From Chloroflexota bacterium (lineage in GTDB: Bacteria; Chloroflexota; Chloroflexia; Chloroflexales; Roseiflexaceae), in the NCBI GenBank assembly GCA_016875555.1, contig VGPG01000005.1:1-36172 (forward strand): DNA of 36,172 nucleotides, written 5' to 3'. Under the pieces are notes generated by a model. It had not been told where the DNA came from. It did no database searches and was given only the letters and a program-made list of their open reading frames with translations. This document shows, in pieces, positions 24,513 to 33,160 of this stretch. Each line of letters opens with the position of its first letter. The stretch's first letter is position 1. Made by a program: the position numbers and the translations under genes.

Positions 24513-25448
24513 TTATTGCTTTACATCGCCTTCGTAGTAGACCCAGTATCGTGCCACAGTGAACTGAATGACAGTAATGATGATGATGACGACGAGGAGC
24601 ACCCAGGCGAGTGCTGATGCATATCCCATTTGGAAGTTAATAAATGCGGTGCGGTAGATGTATAAACCATAGACGAGTGTGGCATTCGCAGGTCCGCCAT
24701 TGGTCATGATGTAGACCAACACGAATCCTTGAATTGACGCAATAAAGCCAACGATTAGGTTGTACAAGATGACCGGTGACATCATGGGAACTGTCACGTT
24801 CCAGAATTTTTGGAAGGTGTCTGCACCGTCAATTTCTGCGGCTTCATATAAATGAATGGGTACACTCTGGAGCCCTGCAAGATAGATGACCATGGCTCCA
24901 CCAGCGCTCCACAGACTCATCAAAATCAGTGAAGGCATCGCCCACTCTGGTTGGACCAACCAGCCTGGACCCTTGATGCCGAAGAACGCCAAGAACGAGT
25001 TGATGAGGCCGAAATCTTGGTGGAGAATCATAATCCACAAGATGGCCACAGCAATACCACTGACCACCGATGGGAGATAAAAGATGGTACGGAACAACGC
25101 CATACCCTTGACATCTTGATTGAGCAGAAGTGCGAGCAAGAACGATACAATGGTGCCGAGACCAACACTGCCAAGTCCATAGTAGAGCGAGTTCCCCATC
25201 GCTTTGTAGAACAACGAGTCGTTGATCAGTTTGGTGTAGTTTTCTACACCGGTAAACGACGGTGTACTGAGTGCAGACCAGTTCGTAAAGCTAATCGCAA
25301 AAGATGCGAATATGGCTCCTGCATCAAAGAGCAAGAATCCAATAATCCACGGTGAAATGAACAGATAAAACGCGAGCTCTTCTTTTCGCGCCATGCCGCC
25401 CAGTTTCGGTCGTGTGGTTTTTGGGGGCGTCGGAGTGGTAATGGCCAT
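24513..25448 (-). CDS. Carbohydrate ABC transporter permease, MalF type
   Basis: The 311-residue protein has about six membrane helices, beginning with YLFISPWIIGFLLFDAGAIFASF. The EAA loop is LYEAAEIDGADTFQKFWNVTVPMMSP at about residues 203-228. The short form without the large periplasmic loop of E. coli MalF is normal for sugar permeases outside Proteobacteria. A proline- and threonine-rich N-terminus (about 15 residues) precedes the first helix. It is separated from the upstream binding protein gene by 106 bp that contain a strong hairpin, which may lower permease expression relative to the binding protein. Confidence 0.94.
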   Translation of the reverse strand: MAITTPTPPKTTRPKLGGMARKEELAFYLFISPWIIGFLLFDAGAIFASFAISFTNWSALSTPSFTGVENYTKLINDSLFYKAMGNSLYYGLGSVGLGTIVSFLLALLLNQDVKGMALFRTIFYLPSVVSGIAVAILWIMILHQDFGLINSFLAFFGIKGPGWLVQPEWAMPSLILMSLWSAGGAMVIYLAGLQSVPIHLYEAAEIDGADTFQKFWNVTVPMMSPVILYNLIVGFIASIQGFVLVYIMTNGGPANATLVYGLYIYRTAFINFQMGYASALAWVLLVVIIIITVIQFTVARYWVYYEGDVKQ

Positions 25449-25509
25449 GGCACTTCCTCTCTAGACCAGTTGGGGGGAAATGTGGTGTGTATAACCATGG
25501 GGGTAGTGA

Positions 25510-25544
25510 AGCGTCTGTTGGGTGTGTAACACCCAACAGACGCT
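25510..25544 (-). terminator. Perfect 16-bp hairpin between binding protein and permease genes
   Basis: AGCGTCTGTTGGGTGT (25510-25525) pairs perfectly with 25529-25544 around a 3-base loop. It lies 10 bp after the binding protein stop within what is otherwise one operon. No U-tract follows. In such transport operons an internal hairpin usually gives partial termination or protects the binding protein mRNA. Confidence 0.75.
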
Positions 25545-25554
25545 CGTCCACAGA

Positions 25555-27012
25555 CTAACCGCGATTTTCGGCAATAATTGGATCCACCGCTGCAAAGACC
25601 TCATCAAGCGCCTCTTTGACGCTCTTCTGCCCAGCAACCACCAAGTCCCAAATCGGACCAGCTGCTTGCGTCACACGCGGGCCAGTCGGCTGATCGATGA
25701 TGTCGTGGGTACCGATCCCCTTACTCATCGCTTCTTCGACGTTCTTGGCTCCTGGTGGGGCAAATTCTGATCCGAGGTAGGCGGGCCATGCCGAGAGGCG
25801 TGACGGGCTACCTCGACCGGTGCTGGCCCACATGTAGGTCTGACCGGCGGTGGAGAGGTACTCGTTCATGTAGATCCACGCAGCATCAACATTCTTGCTG
25901 TCGCGGGTAATCATGTACGCACTACCGGCCGAGAAGGTGCTGTGTGCCTTAGGACCCTTTGGCCACTTGGCGATGTCCCAATTAAACTTCGAACCAGCGG
26001 CAATTGGCGGTGTTGCCCATGAACCCTGCAGGGTCATGGCAATCTTGCCGAACTGGAAGGCCGGCCAAGCCACGTTCTGTAAGTCAGCAGGGCTTGGTAC
26101 TGCACCCTTGGTGCGTAACTCCTCCCACCACTCCATGGCAGTTACGGCCTCTGGTGTATTAATCAGACACTGATCCTCTTTGGGCTCGCTCAGGTATTGT
26201 GCCCCAAACGGGAAGAGGTAGTTCGGCGCCATCAACGAATCGCCTGGGCTGGGCAACTCACCAAGACCGAAGATCTTGTTGGGGCCTTCGCCGGAGGTCA
26301 GCTTGATGGCCACCTGCTTCAACTTTTCGAGGTCCCACGTGTCATCGGGGTAGGCCTCGCCTGCTGCATCAAAGATATCTTTGTTGTAGTACAGGTTGCC
26401 CGGACCCTCATCGTACGGGATACCCCAAAGTTTGCCGTCGTACTGGTACGATACCAATGATGGCTTGGTGAAGTCATCAAAGTTGAAGTCGGCTTCTTTG
26501 GCGATGTAATCATCGAGGGCGATGTACATGCCACTGCGAATGGTCTCTTGGGCCCATGAGAACTGCGTGTAGAGCAGGTCGGGCAACGCATTACCGGCAG
26601 CAGCTGCCGTGTACTTCTGACGGAACTCACCCCATGGTGTGTTCTCCGCCTTGACGACGATGTTTGGATGGCGCTCCATGAAGAGTTTGTCGAACTGGAG
26701 TTGGCGTTCGAAGAATACCGCATCCCATGTGTGTCCGACGCTGATTTCAACCTTTGAACCTGGATCCGCAACAGCACTTTTGGGCCAATTCCCACTGTTC
26801 CCCGAGTTGATGTCAAAGATGCTCTCTTTGGCTGGTTCTGCAGCTGGTTCTGCGGCGGGCTCGGCAGCTGGTTCTGATGATCCACAGGCGGCCAGCAGCA
26901 TACCCATGCTTGCGGCCCCCAAGCCCAACTGCAACCCGATGCGCAATACGTCGCGGCGACTGTATCCACGGCGACGTAGTTCGCGTGCCAACTCTTCTTC
27001 GTGTCTAGCCAT
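25555..27012 (-). CDS. Exported sugar-binding lipoprotein of an ABC transporter
   Basis: The 485-residue protein starts with a twin-arginine signal (S18-R-R-D-V-L) and a hydrophobic stretch ending in the lipobox LAAC, with C43 as the lipidation site. Folded export by Tat and membrane anchoring are therefore likely. A low-complexity linker of repeated AEPA units (about residues 47-62) follows. The mature part is a family 1 sugar-binding protein: QFDKLFMERHPNIVVKAENTPWGEFRQKY, LPDLLYTQFSW, YYNKDIFDAAGEAYP and PAFQFGKIAMTLQGSWATP. It delivers the ligand to the two permeases that follow. AAAGGAG precedes the ATG at 27012. Likely ligands are fucosylated glycans, inferred from the hydrolases. Confidence 0.94.
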   Translation of the reverse strand: MARHEEELARELRRRGYSRRDVLRIGLQLGLGAASMGMLLAACGSSEPAAEPAAEPAAEPAKESIFDINSGNSGNWPKSAVADPGSKVEISVGHTWDAVFFERQLQFDKLFMERHPNIVVKAENTPWGEFRQKYTAAAAGNALPDLLYTQFSWAQETIRSGMYIALDDYIAKEADFNFDDFTKPSLVSYQYDGKLWGIPYDEGPGNLYYNKDIFDAAGEAYPDDTWDLEKLKQVAIKLTSGEGPNKIFGLGELPSPGDSLMAPNYLFPFGAQYLSEPKEDQCLINTPEAVTAMEWWEELRTKGAVPSPADLQNVAWPAFQFGKIAMTLQGSWATPPIAAGSKFNWDIAKWPKGPKAHSTFSAGSAYMITRDSKNVDAAWIYMNEYLSTAGQTYMWASTGRGSPSRLSAWPAYLGSEFAPPGAKNVEEAMSKGIGTHDIIDQPTGPRVTQAAGPIWDLVVAGQKSVKEALDEVFAAVDPIIAENRG

Positions 27013-27054
27013 GTGTCAACTCCTTTGTGACGAAAAACAATCTGCTTTGTAGTG

Positions 27055-27076
27055 TGCTACTCCGCCTTGAGTAGCA
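27055..27076 (-). other. 8-bp hairpin in the leader of the binding protein gene
   Basis: TGCTACTC (27055-27062) can pair with GAGTAGCA (27069-27076) around a 6-base loop, about 43 bases upstream of the exported binding protein start. It could stabilise or control the downstream mRNA. The support is the perfect pairing alone. Confidence 0.4.
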
Positions 27077-27151
27077 GTACCCCATCATGATGTTTGTGGC
27101 GTAGGCAAAGACCGGAAACAGAACGTTAATTGCGGCTGGTCCTCCTTTGAT

Positions 27152-28216
27152 CTACAAATCAGCAGGGCAGACACTCCGCCCAGTGTGCGCTGATAGATAC
27201 GAACCATGTACGAGTTGCAAGGTGCCAATGTTATCGGCAGCACTGGTGATTGGTGGCTGATGTGTGTTGATGGCATGCATCAGCGATGCCATCGGACCAA
27301 TGAATGCATCAGGAATCCACAGACCCTCGAGTGGAATTGATGTGAGTGGTTCACCGTGGGCAGCATACTCGAGCGTGTCTGGTCGACCATGCGGGTAGTT
27401 GTATAACAATCCAATGGTGCCCTTGATGATACCCTTAGTCCCCAAAAATCGATATGTGGCGTAGACGTCCTGCGAATCGTCGTGATGATTCACCATCACC
27501 ACAACGTGCAGATTATCCGCATAATCGAGGATGGTCACCGTCTTGGTCTCCGCACGTTCGAGTTGACCGGGGTACTGTGTGTGACGACTCGTAATCAGTG
27601 ACGGATTACCGAACAAGTGCCGAATGCTATCAAGGTAATGAATGCTGTGATACATCACATCGAGATGTGCTGAGTCACGTAACCACGGCCACATATGCCA
27701 CGGCGTCGATGTGGACACCTGAATTTGTGCGTCCGTCGGTGTCCCAATATATCCACGCCGGATAAGGTCATAACTTGCGGCAATCCCCGCACTCCACCGC
27801 ATCTGCTGGTTGACGGCTACATGGCGTTGGGCAGTTTGCCCGGCATCAACGATGGCTCGTGCGTCGTCAAGTGTTTCAGCGAGCGGCTTTTGGCAGAGCA
27901 GATGTTTGCCTGCATGCAGGAGTCGTGTGGCAACAGCCCGTTGCTCCCAGGCTGGTATTGCAATATCAACGATTTCGACGCGCGCATCGCTCATGAGTTC
28001 ATCAAGTGATTGATACACGGTGTCAATGCCGTGTGAGTGTGCAGTGGCGCGCGCACTGTCGTGATTGAGATCGTAGCACCCGACGATGTTGAGCCCGTGT
28101 TGACGATACGCCGGCAAATGGGCGTAGTTCACGATGCCACCACAGCCAACAATTGCGATGCCATGATGATGTGGGGTTGGGAGTGTGATGTTGTAGTGCG
28201 GCTGCGGTGTCGTCAC
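27152..28216 (-). CDS. Gfo/Idh/MocA family oxidoreductase
   Basis: The 354-residue enzyme has an N-terminal Rossmann fold with the NAD(P) motif IVGCGGIVNYAHLPAY (about residues 22-37) and a C-terminal alpha/beta substrate domain. The usual EKP motif reads QKP here (LCQKPLAE), an uncommon change; the Lys is kept. Members oxidise or isomerise sugars, inositols or sugar acids. It is the first gene of the fucoside operon, with a good promoter 87-115 bp upstream, and 139 bp separate it from the exported binding protein. It could oxidise free fucose to the lactone or act on a glycan sugar, but substrate cannot be read from sequence. The first 15 residues are a His/Pro-rich extension. Confidence 0.9.
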   Translation of the reverse strand: MTTPQPHYNITLPTPHHHGIAIVGCGGIVNYAHLPAYRQHGLNIVGCYDLNHDSARATAHSHGIDTVYQSLDELMSDARVEIVDIAIPAWEQRAVATRLLHAGKHLLCQKPLAETLDDARAIVDAGQTAQRHVAVNQQMRWSAGIAASYDLIRRGYIGTPTDAQIQVSTSTPWHMWPWLRDSAHLDVMYHSIHYLDSIRHLFGNPSLITSRHTQYPGQLERAETKTVTILDYADNLHVVVMVNHHDDSQDVYATYRFLGTKGIIKGTIGLLYNYPHGRPDTLEYAAHGEPLTSIPLEGLWIPDAFIGPMASLMHAINTHQPPITSAADNIGTLQLVHGSYLSAHTGRSVCPADL

Positions 28217-28302
28217 TGTTCCCCCCGTTGGTGCTAGGTGCGTGTCACGTCGTTGTGCGCGAATATATATAATCTTGCCGGATGGTTCCTGTGAATGCCC
28301 AT

Positions 28303-28331
28303 ATTCTAGGGAAAAAATCGTACTTCGTCAA
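28303..28331 (-). promoter_or_regulatory. Sigma-70 promoter of the fucoside operon
   Basis: On the minus strand TTGACG (28331-28326), a 17-base spacer and TAGAAT (28308-28303) give a strong promoter, starting transcription near 28296, about 80 bases before the oxidoreductase ATG. Just upstream, GTCAA and TTGAC arms 14 bases apart (28327-28350) form an inverted repeat that overlaps the -35, a possible operator. Confidence 0.65.
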
Positions 28332-28386
28332 CTATTTGTGCCAAATTGACCTGCGAGATTATAAATTATCCCTCTTGGGTGGGGCG

Positions 28387-28830
28387 TCATGGTCGGCAAT
28401 GAACCAAATACAGGTGTTCACATGCCAAAACGACCTGTTGGTGTTGATTACATACCTGAAGTTGTTCAACCACTATGCCGACATCACTGCGTTTGGCGTG
28501 TGGGCGTTTTTCGGTGATGGTTGCGGTGGTGGTTATCGTATCACCGATGTATACGGGTTTGATAAAGCGCAGGCGATCATACCCGTACGACATTGCCTCC
28601 GGGTTAATTACGCCTGCAGTCATACCGACTGCAACACTAAAAATCAATGTGCCGTGCGCCATGCGTTGCCCAAATGGTTGGGTCTTGCACCATTCTGCAT
28701 CCATGTGATGCGGATAAAAGTCGCCGGTCTGACCTGCATGCGTGACAATGTCACTCTCGGTGATCGTTCGACCGAACGATGTGCGCGTATACCCGATTTC
28801 ATATTCTTCAAAGTACTGACGATAGAACAT
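28387..28830 (-). CDS. MaoC-like hot-dog acyl dehydratase
   Basis: The 147-residue protein has the MaoC hydratase signature: [26 protein letters not shown] (about residues 21-46), with the catalytic Asp and His, then [15 protein letters not shown]. These enzymes hydrate or dehydrate a 2-enoyl or beta-hydroxyacyl-CoA. I use the ATG at 28830, which has TTGAGGA 10 bases upstream, over a TTG five codons earlier that overlaps that site. It starts 15 bp after the CaiB/BaiF gene, so its substrate is probably the CoA thioester made by that enzyme. It is the last gene of the gntR operon, 170 bp ahead of the fucoside operon. Confidence 0.9.
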   Translation of the reverse strand: MFYRQYFEEYEIGYTRTSFGRTITESDIVTHAGQTGDFYPHHMDAEWCKTQPFGQRMAHGTLIFSVAVGMTAGVINPEAMSYGYDRLRFIKPVYIGDTITTTATITEKRPHAKRSDVGIVVEQLQVCNQHQQVVLACEHLYLVHCRP

Positions 28831-28845
28831 GGTGTGTGTCCTCAA

Positions 28846-30000
28846 CTATACTAAACCGAAATCATGATTGATATGCATAGTATCTGCACCGATGGTCGGT
28901 GCACCTCGTGATGATGTCAGGAGTTGCCCATCAATGCGAATCGGGCAACGTGTGGTCGCCATGCTCACGCCAGGGGCACGCTCAACGCGTTGCACCATGT
29001 TTAATACGGTAAATCCCTCATGACGCAGTAATCGTTGCCAATCAAAAACATCTGCGCACCAATAGTCGGCAGCTTCTAGGCGTGTCAACCAATAGGTGGT
29101 TGGTTGCGAACGGAGATGATCGGCAAGCACAGCTTTGATGTGGTCACGCTGACTAAACCAGGTATTCGGATCGGTAAATTGCGCAAGAGCCGGACATTCA
29201 ATCAACGTCGCAAGGGTGGGCAACGAGCCCATGGCAAGCGCCAAAAACCCGTCAGCCGTGGCATAAATACCGTACGGCGCACCAAGATATGCGTGCGCAT
29301 TGTTCAGCGTGCTCCGCTCAGGTAATTTGCCGCCGTCGTTGAGATGCGTGGTGAGCACTTCAAATTGGAGGTCAAGCACGGATTCGAGTAGACTGACTTC
29401 CACATGCGCCCCGACGCCCCGTATACCGCGGCGGACGAGCGCGGCTAATATCCCTTGGGCCAGATGAGCACCAGTCATTAGATCTGCGACTGCAAGCCCA
29501 AAGGGGGTTGGTGGTTGATCGGCATTGCCGTTGAGCCACGCTAGCCCGGATAACGATTGAATCAACAGATCTTGGCCTGGCTTGTCTCGCCATGGGCCCT
29601 GAGTGCCGTATCCCGTGATTGAACCGTAGATGATGCGCGGATTGATTGCGGTGACGCTGGTGTAGTCAAGGCCAAGTCGCTCAACCACGCCTGGGCGAAA
29701 GTTTTGGATGATGACATCCGCTTGGGTGATGAGCTGCTTCACGCGTGCGACGTCATCCGGATGCTTCAAATCTGCCGCATAACTCTCTTTGTTGCGATTA
29801 ATCGAATGAAATAACGTGCTGTCGCCATCAAGCGCCAGATTGCTGATATAGAGTTGCCGACATAAGTCGCCACCGTGTGGGCGTTCGATTTTGATGACGC
29901 GTGCGCCCAAATCGGCCAAACGTAACGCACACGACGGCCCTGCCAAAAATTGACTCATGTCAAGGACCACGAGTCCTGCTAACGGTAACATCTCCTTCAT
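28846..30000 (-). CDS. CaiB/BaiF family (family III) CoA-transferase
   Basis: The 384-residue enzyme has the family III layout: [36 protein letters not shown] at the start, [12 protein letters not shown], and the catalytic Asp173 in [22 protein letters not shown]. It moves CoA between carboxylic acids through an aspartyl-CoA intermediate. The ATG at 30000 has GGAG 7 bases upstream. It lies 17 bp after the signal-less binding protein and 15 bp before the MaoC gene, so all three should be made together. The acid is unknown; a sugar-derived acid is a fair guess from the binding protein and the fucoside operon next door. Confidence 0.93.
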   Translation of the reverse strand: MKEMLPLAGLVVLDMSQFLAGPSCALRLADLGARVIKIERPHGGDLCRQLYISNLALDGDSTLFHSINRNKESYAADLKHPDDVARVKQLITQADVIIQNFRPGVVERLGLDYTSVTAINPRIIYGSITGYGTQGPWRDKPGQDLLIQSLSGLAWLNGNADQPPTPFGLAVADLMTGAHLAQGILAALVRRGIRGVGAHVEVSLLESVLDLQFEVLTTHLNDGGKLPERSTLNNAHAYLGAPYGIYATADGFLALAMGSLPTLATLIECPALAQFTDPNTWFSQRDHIKAVLADHLRSQPTTYWLTRLEAADYWCADVFDWQRLLRHEGFTVLNMVQRVERAPGVSMATTRCPIRIDGQLLTSSRGAPTIGADTMHINHDFGLV

Positions 30001-30017
30001 AAATGCTCCATATTGTG

Positions 30018-31154
30018 CTAGTGGCGGTGGCGTGACTGCACGTACAATTCGTTGATGCGCGTCAGGTACATCACCGGATCTCCACCATGACGCAGAAATT
30101 CGTGTACCACTGGGCCGGCTTCATCTTGGAAGTGGAGATACCCGTCGTATCGCGGGCGTAAGTAGGCCTCATCAAGGGTCTGCAGTGTGTTTCGGAAAAA
30201 GTCATGTGAGAGTTGATTCGCATATGCTGAGGTCCATGCCCCGCGATGACCTGGTTGTCCACCGCTCGTGACATACAAATGGGTTTGACACTCTGGTGAG
30301 GCCACATAGCGTGCGTATGCTACGGCCACATCAAGGTGTGCACAGCGTTGCGAAATCGCCAATCCCGTACCGCCAAGCGTGGATCGTAGGCGTTTGCCGT
30401 CACGCCACTGCACCAGATTGCCGAACGTGAGTTGTTTGTCGGCGTAGGATGACCGCGCATAGTTTGAGTAGCCGTAGGCAAACGGACAATAGGCTGCATC
30501 ACCACGTATCAACGCCTCGTACGTGGCAATGGGATTGCGCGTCAGACAATCTGGATGGCAGGCGTGCACTAACTCGGCAAGATGGGTGAGTGCAGCCACG
30601 CCAATCGCCTGACTGACCATTTCGTGTGGACGTTGGAACGGCTCTTCACCAAGCGCATTGCACAGCATGTAGATGTTCATCAGACTATCGATGGGGATGG
30701 CGGGCACGGCAACACGCTTTTGCTTGGCCAGGAGCAGTAATTCATCCCACGTTTGTGGCGGATGTGCGAGCAAATCTGCGCGCCATGCGCTTACCGGCGT
30801 TGCTGCATCAATCGGCAACGCCCAGAGATGCCCGCCGTACCAGTAACTTGGTTCGGAGGCTCCGACGGAGTGTTGTGCTTGATCAGCGAGATACGCCGCA
30901 TCGAGATGGCTATCGAGCGCTACAAGGACCGGATGATTGGCCGCATAGCCCACAAATGGATGATCAATGACGAGGAGGTCGAAATCGTCGGCAAGCCGCT
31001 CAATGGGCTGGTCTGCAAACGCTTGCAACGACCGCTTCTCCCATACAATTTCAACGTGTGGATGTAACTCATGGAAGCGTTGTGCCGTGGCCACCATTGG
31101 CACATACCCGCGCGTGTGGTTCCACGCAATCCCGCGTAAGCGAATCGTACTCAT
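30018..31154 (-). CDS. Solute-binding protein fold without a signal peptide, in a CoA-metabolism operon
   Basis: The 378-residue protein looks like a family 1 ABC solute-binding protein: [75 protein letters not shown] and [14 protein letters not shown]. It begins [19 protein letters not shown], with no signal peptide or lipobox, and a GGAG site fixes the ATG at 31154. No permease or ATPase gene is adjacent. It follows gntR by 42 bp and precedes the CaiB/BaiF gene by 17 bp. It is only distantly like the other signal-less protein at 22343-23575. It may hold a small molecule in the cytoplasm for the CoA enzymes, or sense it. Confidence 0.85.
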   Translation of the reverse strand: MSTIRLRGIAWNHTRGYVPMVATAQRFHELHPHVEIVWEKRSLQAFADQPIERLADDFDLLVIDHPFVGYAANHPVLVALDSHLDAAYLADQAQHSVGASEPSYWYGGHLWALPIDAATPVSAWRADLLAHPPQTWDELLLLAKQKRVAVPAIPIDSLMNIYMLCNALGEEPFQRPHEMVSQAIGVAALTHLAELVHACHPDCLTRNPIATYEALIRGDAAYCPFAYGYSNYARSSYADKQLTFGNLVQWRDGKRLRSTLGGTGLAISQRCAHLDVAVAYARYVASPECQTHLYVTSGGQPGHRGAWTSAYANQLSHDFFRNTLQTLDEAYLRPRYDGYLHFQDEAGPVVHEFLRHGGDPVMYLTRINELYVQSRHRH

Positions 31155-31196
31155 CGTTGCTACTCCGTTGTAGGTTGTCTCTATTTCTGCTGGTAC

Positions 31197-31862
31197 CTAT
31201 GTGTGTGTGCGCATCGTTGATAACCGCTCGCGTAGCCCGGTAGTGGTCTGATGGATGCGATACCTGACCATTAATCCGAGCGAGTCACCATCGCGTTTGC
31301 GCACCGCCGCTAACATGGCGCGATTCTCGAATTGTGATTCCTCAAATCGCTCTGGTTGGATGTTCATTTGGAGCAAGCGATACCGATCGCTCTGATCCCA
31401 TAACTGCTGGATGATACGTATCAGATTCCGCCGTTGTGATGCGTGGTACATCGTAAAATGGAACGCACGCGTCTCACTCAAAAATTGCTCCACCGCATGA
31501 TTGTGGATGTGCGTTTGAATGTTGGTAATGTGCCCTTCGAGTCGCTGTATCATCACATCGTCTACATGGCGTACCGATAGTTGTGCCGCCTGTTCCTCAA
31601 GAACTTCGCGCATGTAGTAAATGTCAATCAGCTCCTCAAGCGTGAAATCCTCAACAAATACCCCACGATGTGGAATGATGTTGACAAGCCCACTCGATTG
31701 CAATCGCGCAAGTGCCTCGCGTACGGGGACCAGACTGACGCCAAAGAGTCGCGCGACCTCAGCTTGATCGATGCGGGTGCCAGGCTCAATCTCACCGTTG
31801 AGAATTTGATTGCGCAAATGGGCAAGCACGTGGTCAGTAATGGTGAGGGGAGTGTCACTCAT
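31197..31862 (-). CDS. GntR family regulator, FCD (FadR-like) subfamily
   Basis: The 221-residue protein has an N-terminal winged helix (about residues 6-72): ITDHVLAHLRNQILNGEIEPGTRIDQAEVARLFGVSLVPVREALARLQSSGLV in part. An all-helical FCD domain follows (about 80-210), which usually binds a carboxylic acid with a metal. Such proteins repress catabolic genes until an acid appears, which suits the CoA-transferase operon it heads. The upstream region is very AT-rich and contains a 17-base palindrome, a possible self-regulatory site. The ATG at 31862 has only a distant GGA as ribosome-binding site. Confidence 0.92.
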   Translation of the reverse strand: MSDTPLTITDHVLAHLRNQILNGEIEPGTRIDQAEVARLFGVSLVPVREALARLQSSGLVNIIPHRGVFVEDFTLEELIDIYYMREVLEEQAAQLSVRHVDDVMIQRLEGHITNIQTHIHNHAVEQFLSETRAFHFTMYHASQRRNLIRIIQQLWDQSDRYRLLQMNIQPERFEESQFENRAMLAAVRKRDGDSLGLMVRYRIHQTTTGLRERLSTMRTHT

Positions 31863-31899
31863 GAGTCATCTGTTCCAATAGGTATGATTATTATGATTA

Positions 31900-31916
31900 T
31901 TATATAATTTATATAA
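31900..31916. promoter_or_regulatory. AT-only palindrome upstream of gntR
   Basis: TTATATAA at 31900-31907 and 31909-31916 are identical self-complementary arms around a central T, 38-54 bp upstream of the GntR start, in an AT-rich promoter area (a TTGCCA on the minus strand at about 31934 could be its -35). Candidate operator, but simple AT sequence makes chance palindromes common. Confidence 0.35.
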
Positions 31917-31991
31917 TTTTATTGCTAGTGGCAATTTTGCTGTTTTGTGGAAAAAACGACGCCAACACGCATGCAAGGATATGCTTTATGC

Positions 31992-32031
31992 CAGAAGTGC
32001 CGTACCACATCACTGTGGTACGGCACTTCTG
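31992..32031 (-). terminator. Perfect 18-bp hairpin after gnd
   Basis: CAGAAGTGCCGTACCACA (31992-32009) pairs perfectly with 32014-32031 around a 4-base loop, 22 bp beyond the gnd stop and before the gntR transcript. It is the longest stem in the window. No U-tract follows on the minus strand. Confidence 0.75.
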
Positions 32032-32053
32032 TAGAAAATCGTATGTGTAGTCG

Positions 32054-32956
32054 TTACTCGGCCTTTTTGACGGCATGGCCGCCAAAGCCCTTGCGCAGGG
32101 CAGCAAGGACCTTAGCAGCAAACGAGTGTGGTCGACGTGAATGGAAGCGTTCGAACAGCGATAGCGTGATGACTGGAGCTGGTACATCAAGGTCAATGGC
32201 CGCTTGAATCGTCCAACGACCCTCACCGCTATCCTCAACATAGCCCTTCAGCTGTGTGAGTTCGGCATCTTGTTTGAAGGCATCTTCGGCCAATTCGAGG
32301 AGCCACGAGCGTACCACACTGCCGTGGTTCCACACCTTTGAGATGGCGTGCATGTCAAGGTTGAAGTCTTTGCGCGCCTGCATAATTTCAAAGCCTTCGG
32401 CGTAGGCTTGCATCATGCCATACTCGACACCGTTGTGTACCATCTTGACGAAGTGCCCACTCCCAACCGGGCCACAGTGCAAGTATCCGTCGACGGGTGC
32501 CAAGTCAATGAAGGCTTGTTCGAGGCGTTTGACAACCTCGGTCTCACCACCGACCATCAAACAGAAGCCCTTTTCGAGGCCCCAGATTCCACCCGATGTC
32601 CCTTGATCGATGTAGTTGATGCCCTGCGCTTTGAGGATGGGAGCACGACGGATATCATCGTTGAAGTTTGAGTTACCACTATCAATGATGGTATCGCCGG
32701 GGCTCAAGAGGGGAACAAGGCTGTTGATCATTTGCTCGGTTGTCTCGCCGGCAGGGAGCATGACCCAGATGGCGCGTGGGGCAGGTAGTGCGGCGACCAA
32801 TGCTGCCAAATCGTATGCACCGACCGCACCGTCTTTTTCGAGTTCTTGAATGGGAGCATGGCTACGATTGTTGACGACGACCCGATGGCCATGACGCAAC
32901 CAACGTCGTGCCATACCTGCGCCCATGCGTCCAAGACCAATGATTCCGATATCCAT
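32054..32956 (-). CDS. gnd: 6-phosphogluconate dehydrogenase, decarboxylating (short form)
   Basis: The 300-residue enzyme converts 6-phosphogluconate to ribulose 5-phosphate and CO2. Motifs: nucleotide-binding GLGRMGAGMARR at residues 7-18, WVMLPAG, DSGNSNFNDDIRR, the substrate-binding DQGTSGGIWGLEKG and the catalytic K168 and N172 in GSGHFVKMVHNGVEYG. The short, about 300-residue form (YqeC/GndA-like) often prefers NAD, but I cannot confirm this. I use the ATG at 32956, which has AAGGAG upstream; the open frame extends to 33199 but that part is antisense to nothing coding and contains the tRNA. It lies 82 bp after tRNA-Gly on the same strand. Confidence 0.95.
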   Translation of the reverse strand: MDIGIIGLGRMGAGMARRWLRHGHRVVVNNRSHAPIQELEKDGAVGAYDLAALVAALPAPRAIWVMLPAGETTEQMINSLVPLLSPGDTIIDSGNSNFNDDIRRAPILKAQGINYIDQGTSGGIWGLEKGFCLMVGGETEVVKRLEQAFIDLAPVDGYLHCGPVGSGHFVKMVHNGVEYGMMQAYAEGFEIMQARKDFNLDMHAISKVWNHGSVVRSWLLELAEDAFKQDAELTQLKGYVEDSGEGRWTIQAAIDLDVPAPVITLSLFERFHSRRPHSFAAKVLAALRKGFGGHAVKKAE

Positions 32957-32996
32957 AGGTAACTCTCCTTCGTCGGCAAAAGCCACACAAACAACG

Positions 32997-33027
32997 AACC
33001 GGACATCGAATGCATCGATGCCCGGTT
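32997..33027 (-). terminator. Hairpin after tRNA-Gly
   Basis: Arms 32997-33009 and 33015-33027 pair around a 5-base loop. On the minus-strand RNA the 13 pairs include one G-U; on the plus strand that position is A-C. A U-rich stretch (CGUUGUUUGUG) follows on the minus strand, so this is the most ordinary terminator in the window, between the tRNA and gnd. Confidence 0.65.
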
Positions 33028-33038
33028 GACGTACGGAA

Positions 33039-33114
<76 letters not shown>

Positions 33115-33128
33115 ATGCCGTTGCAAGT

Positions 33129-33157
33129 AATATACCATGCACAAAAGATGTTTGCAA
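33129..33157 (-). promoter_or_regulatory. Promoter of tRNA-Gly
   Basis: On the minus strand TTGCAA (33157-33152), a 17-base spacer and TATATT (33134-33129) place the start near 33122, about 8 bases before the mature 5' end of the tRNA. Confidence 0.65.
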
Positions 33158-33160
33158 ATC

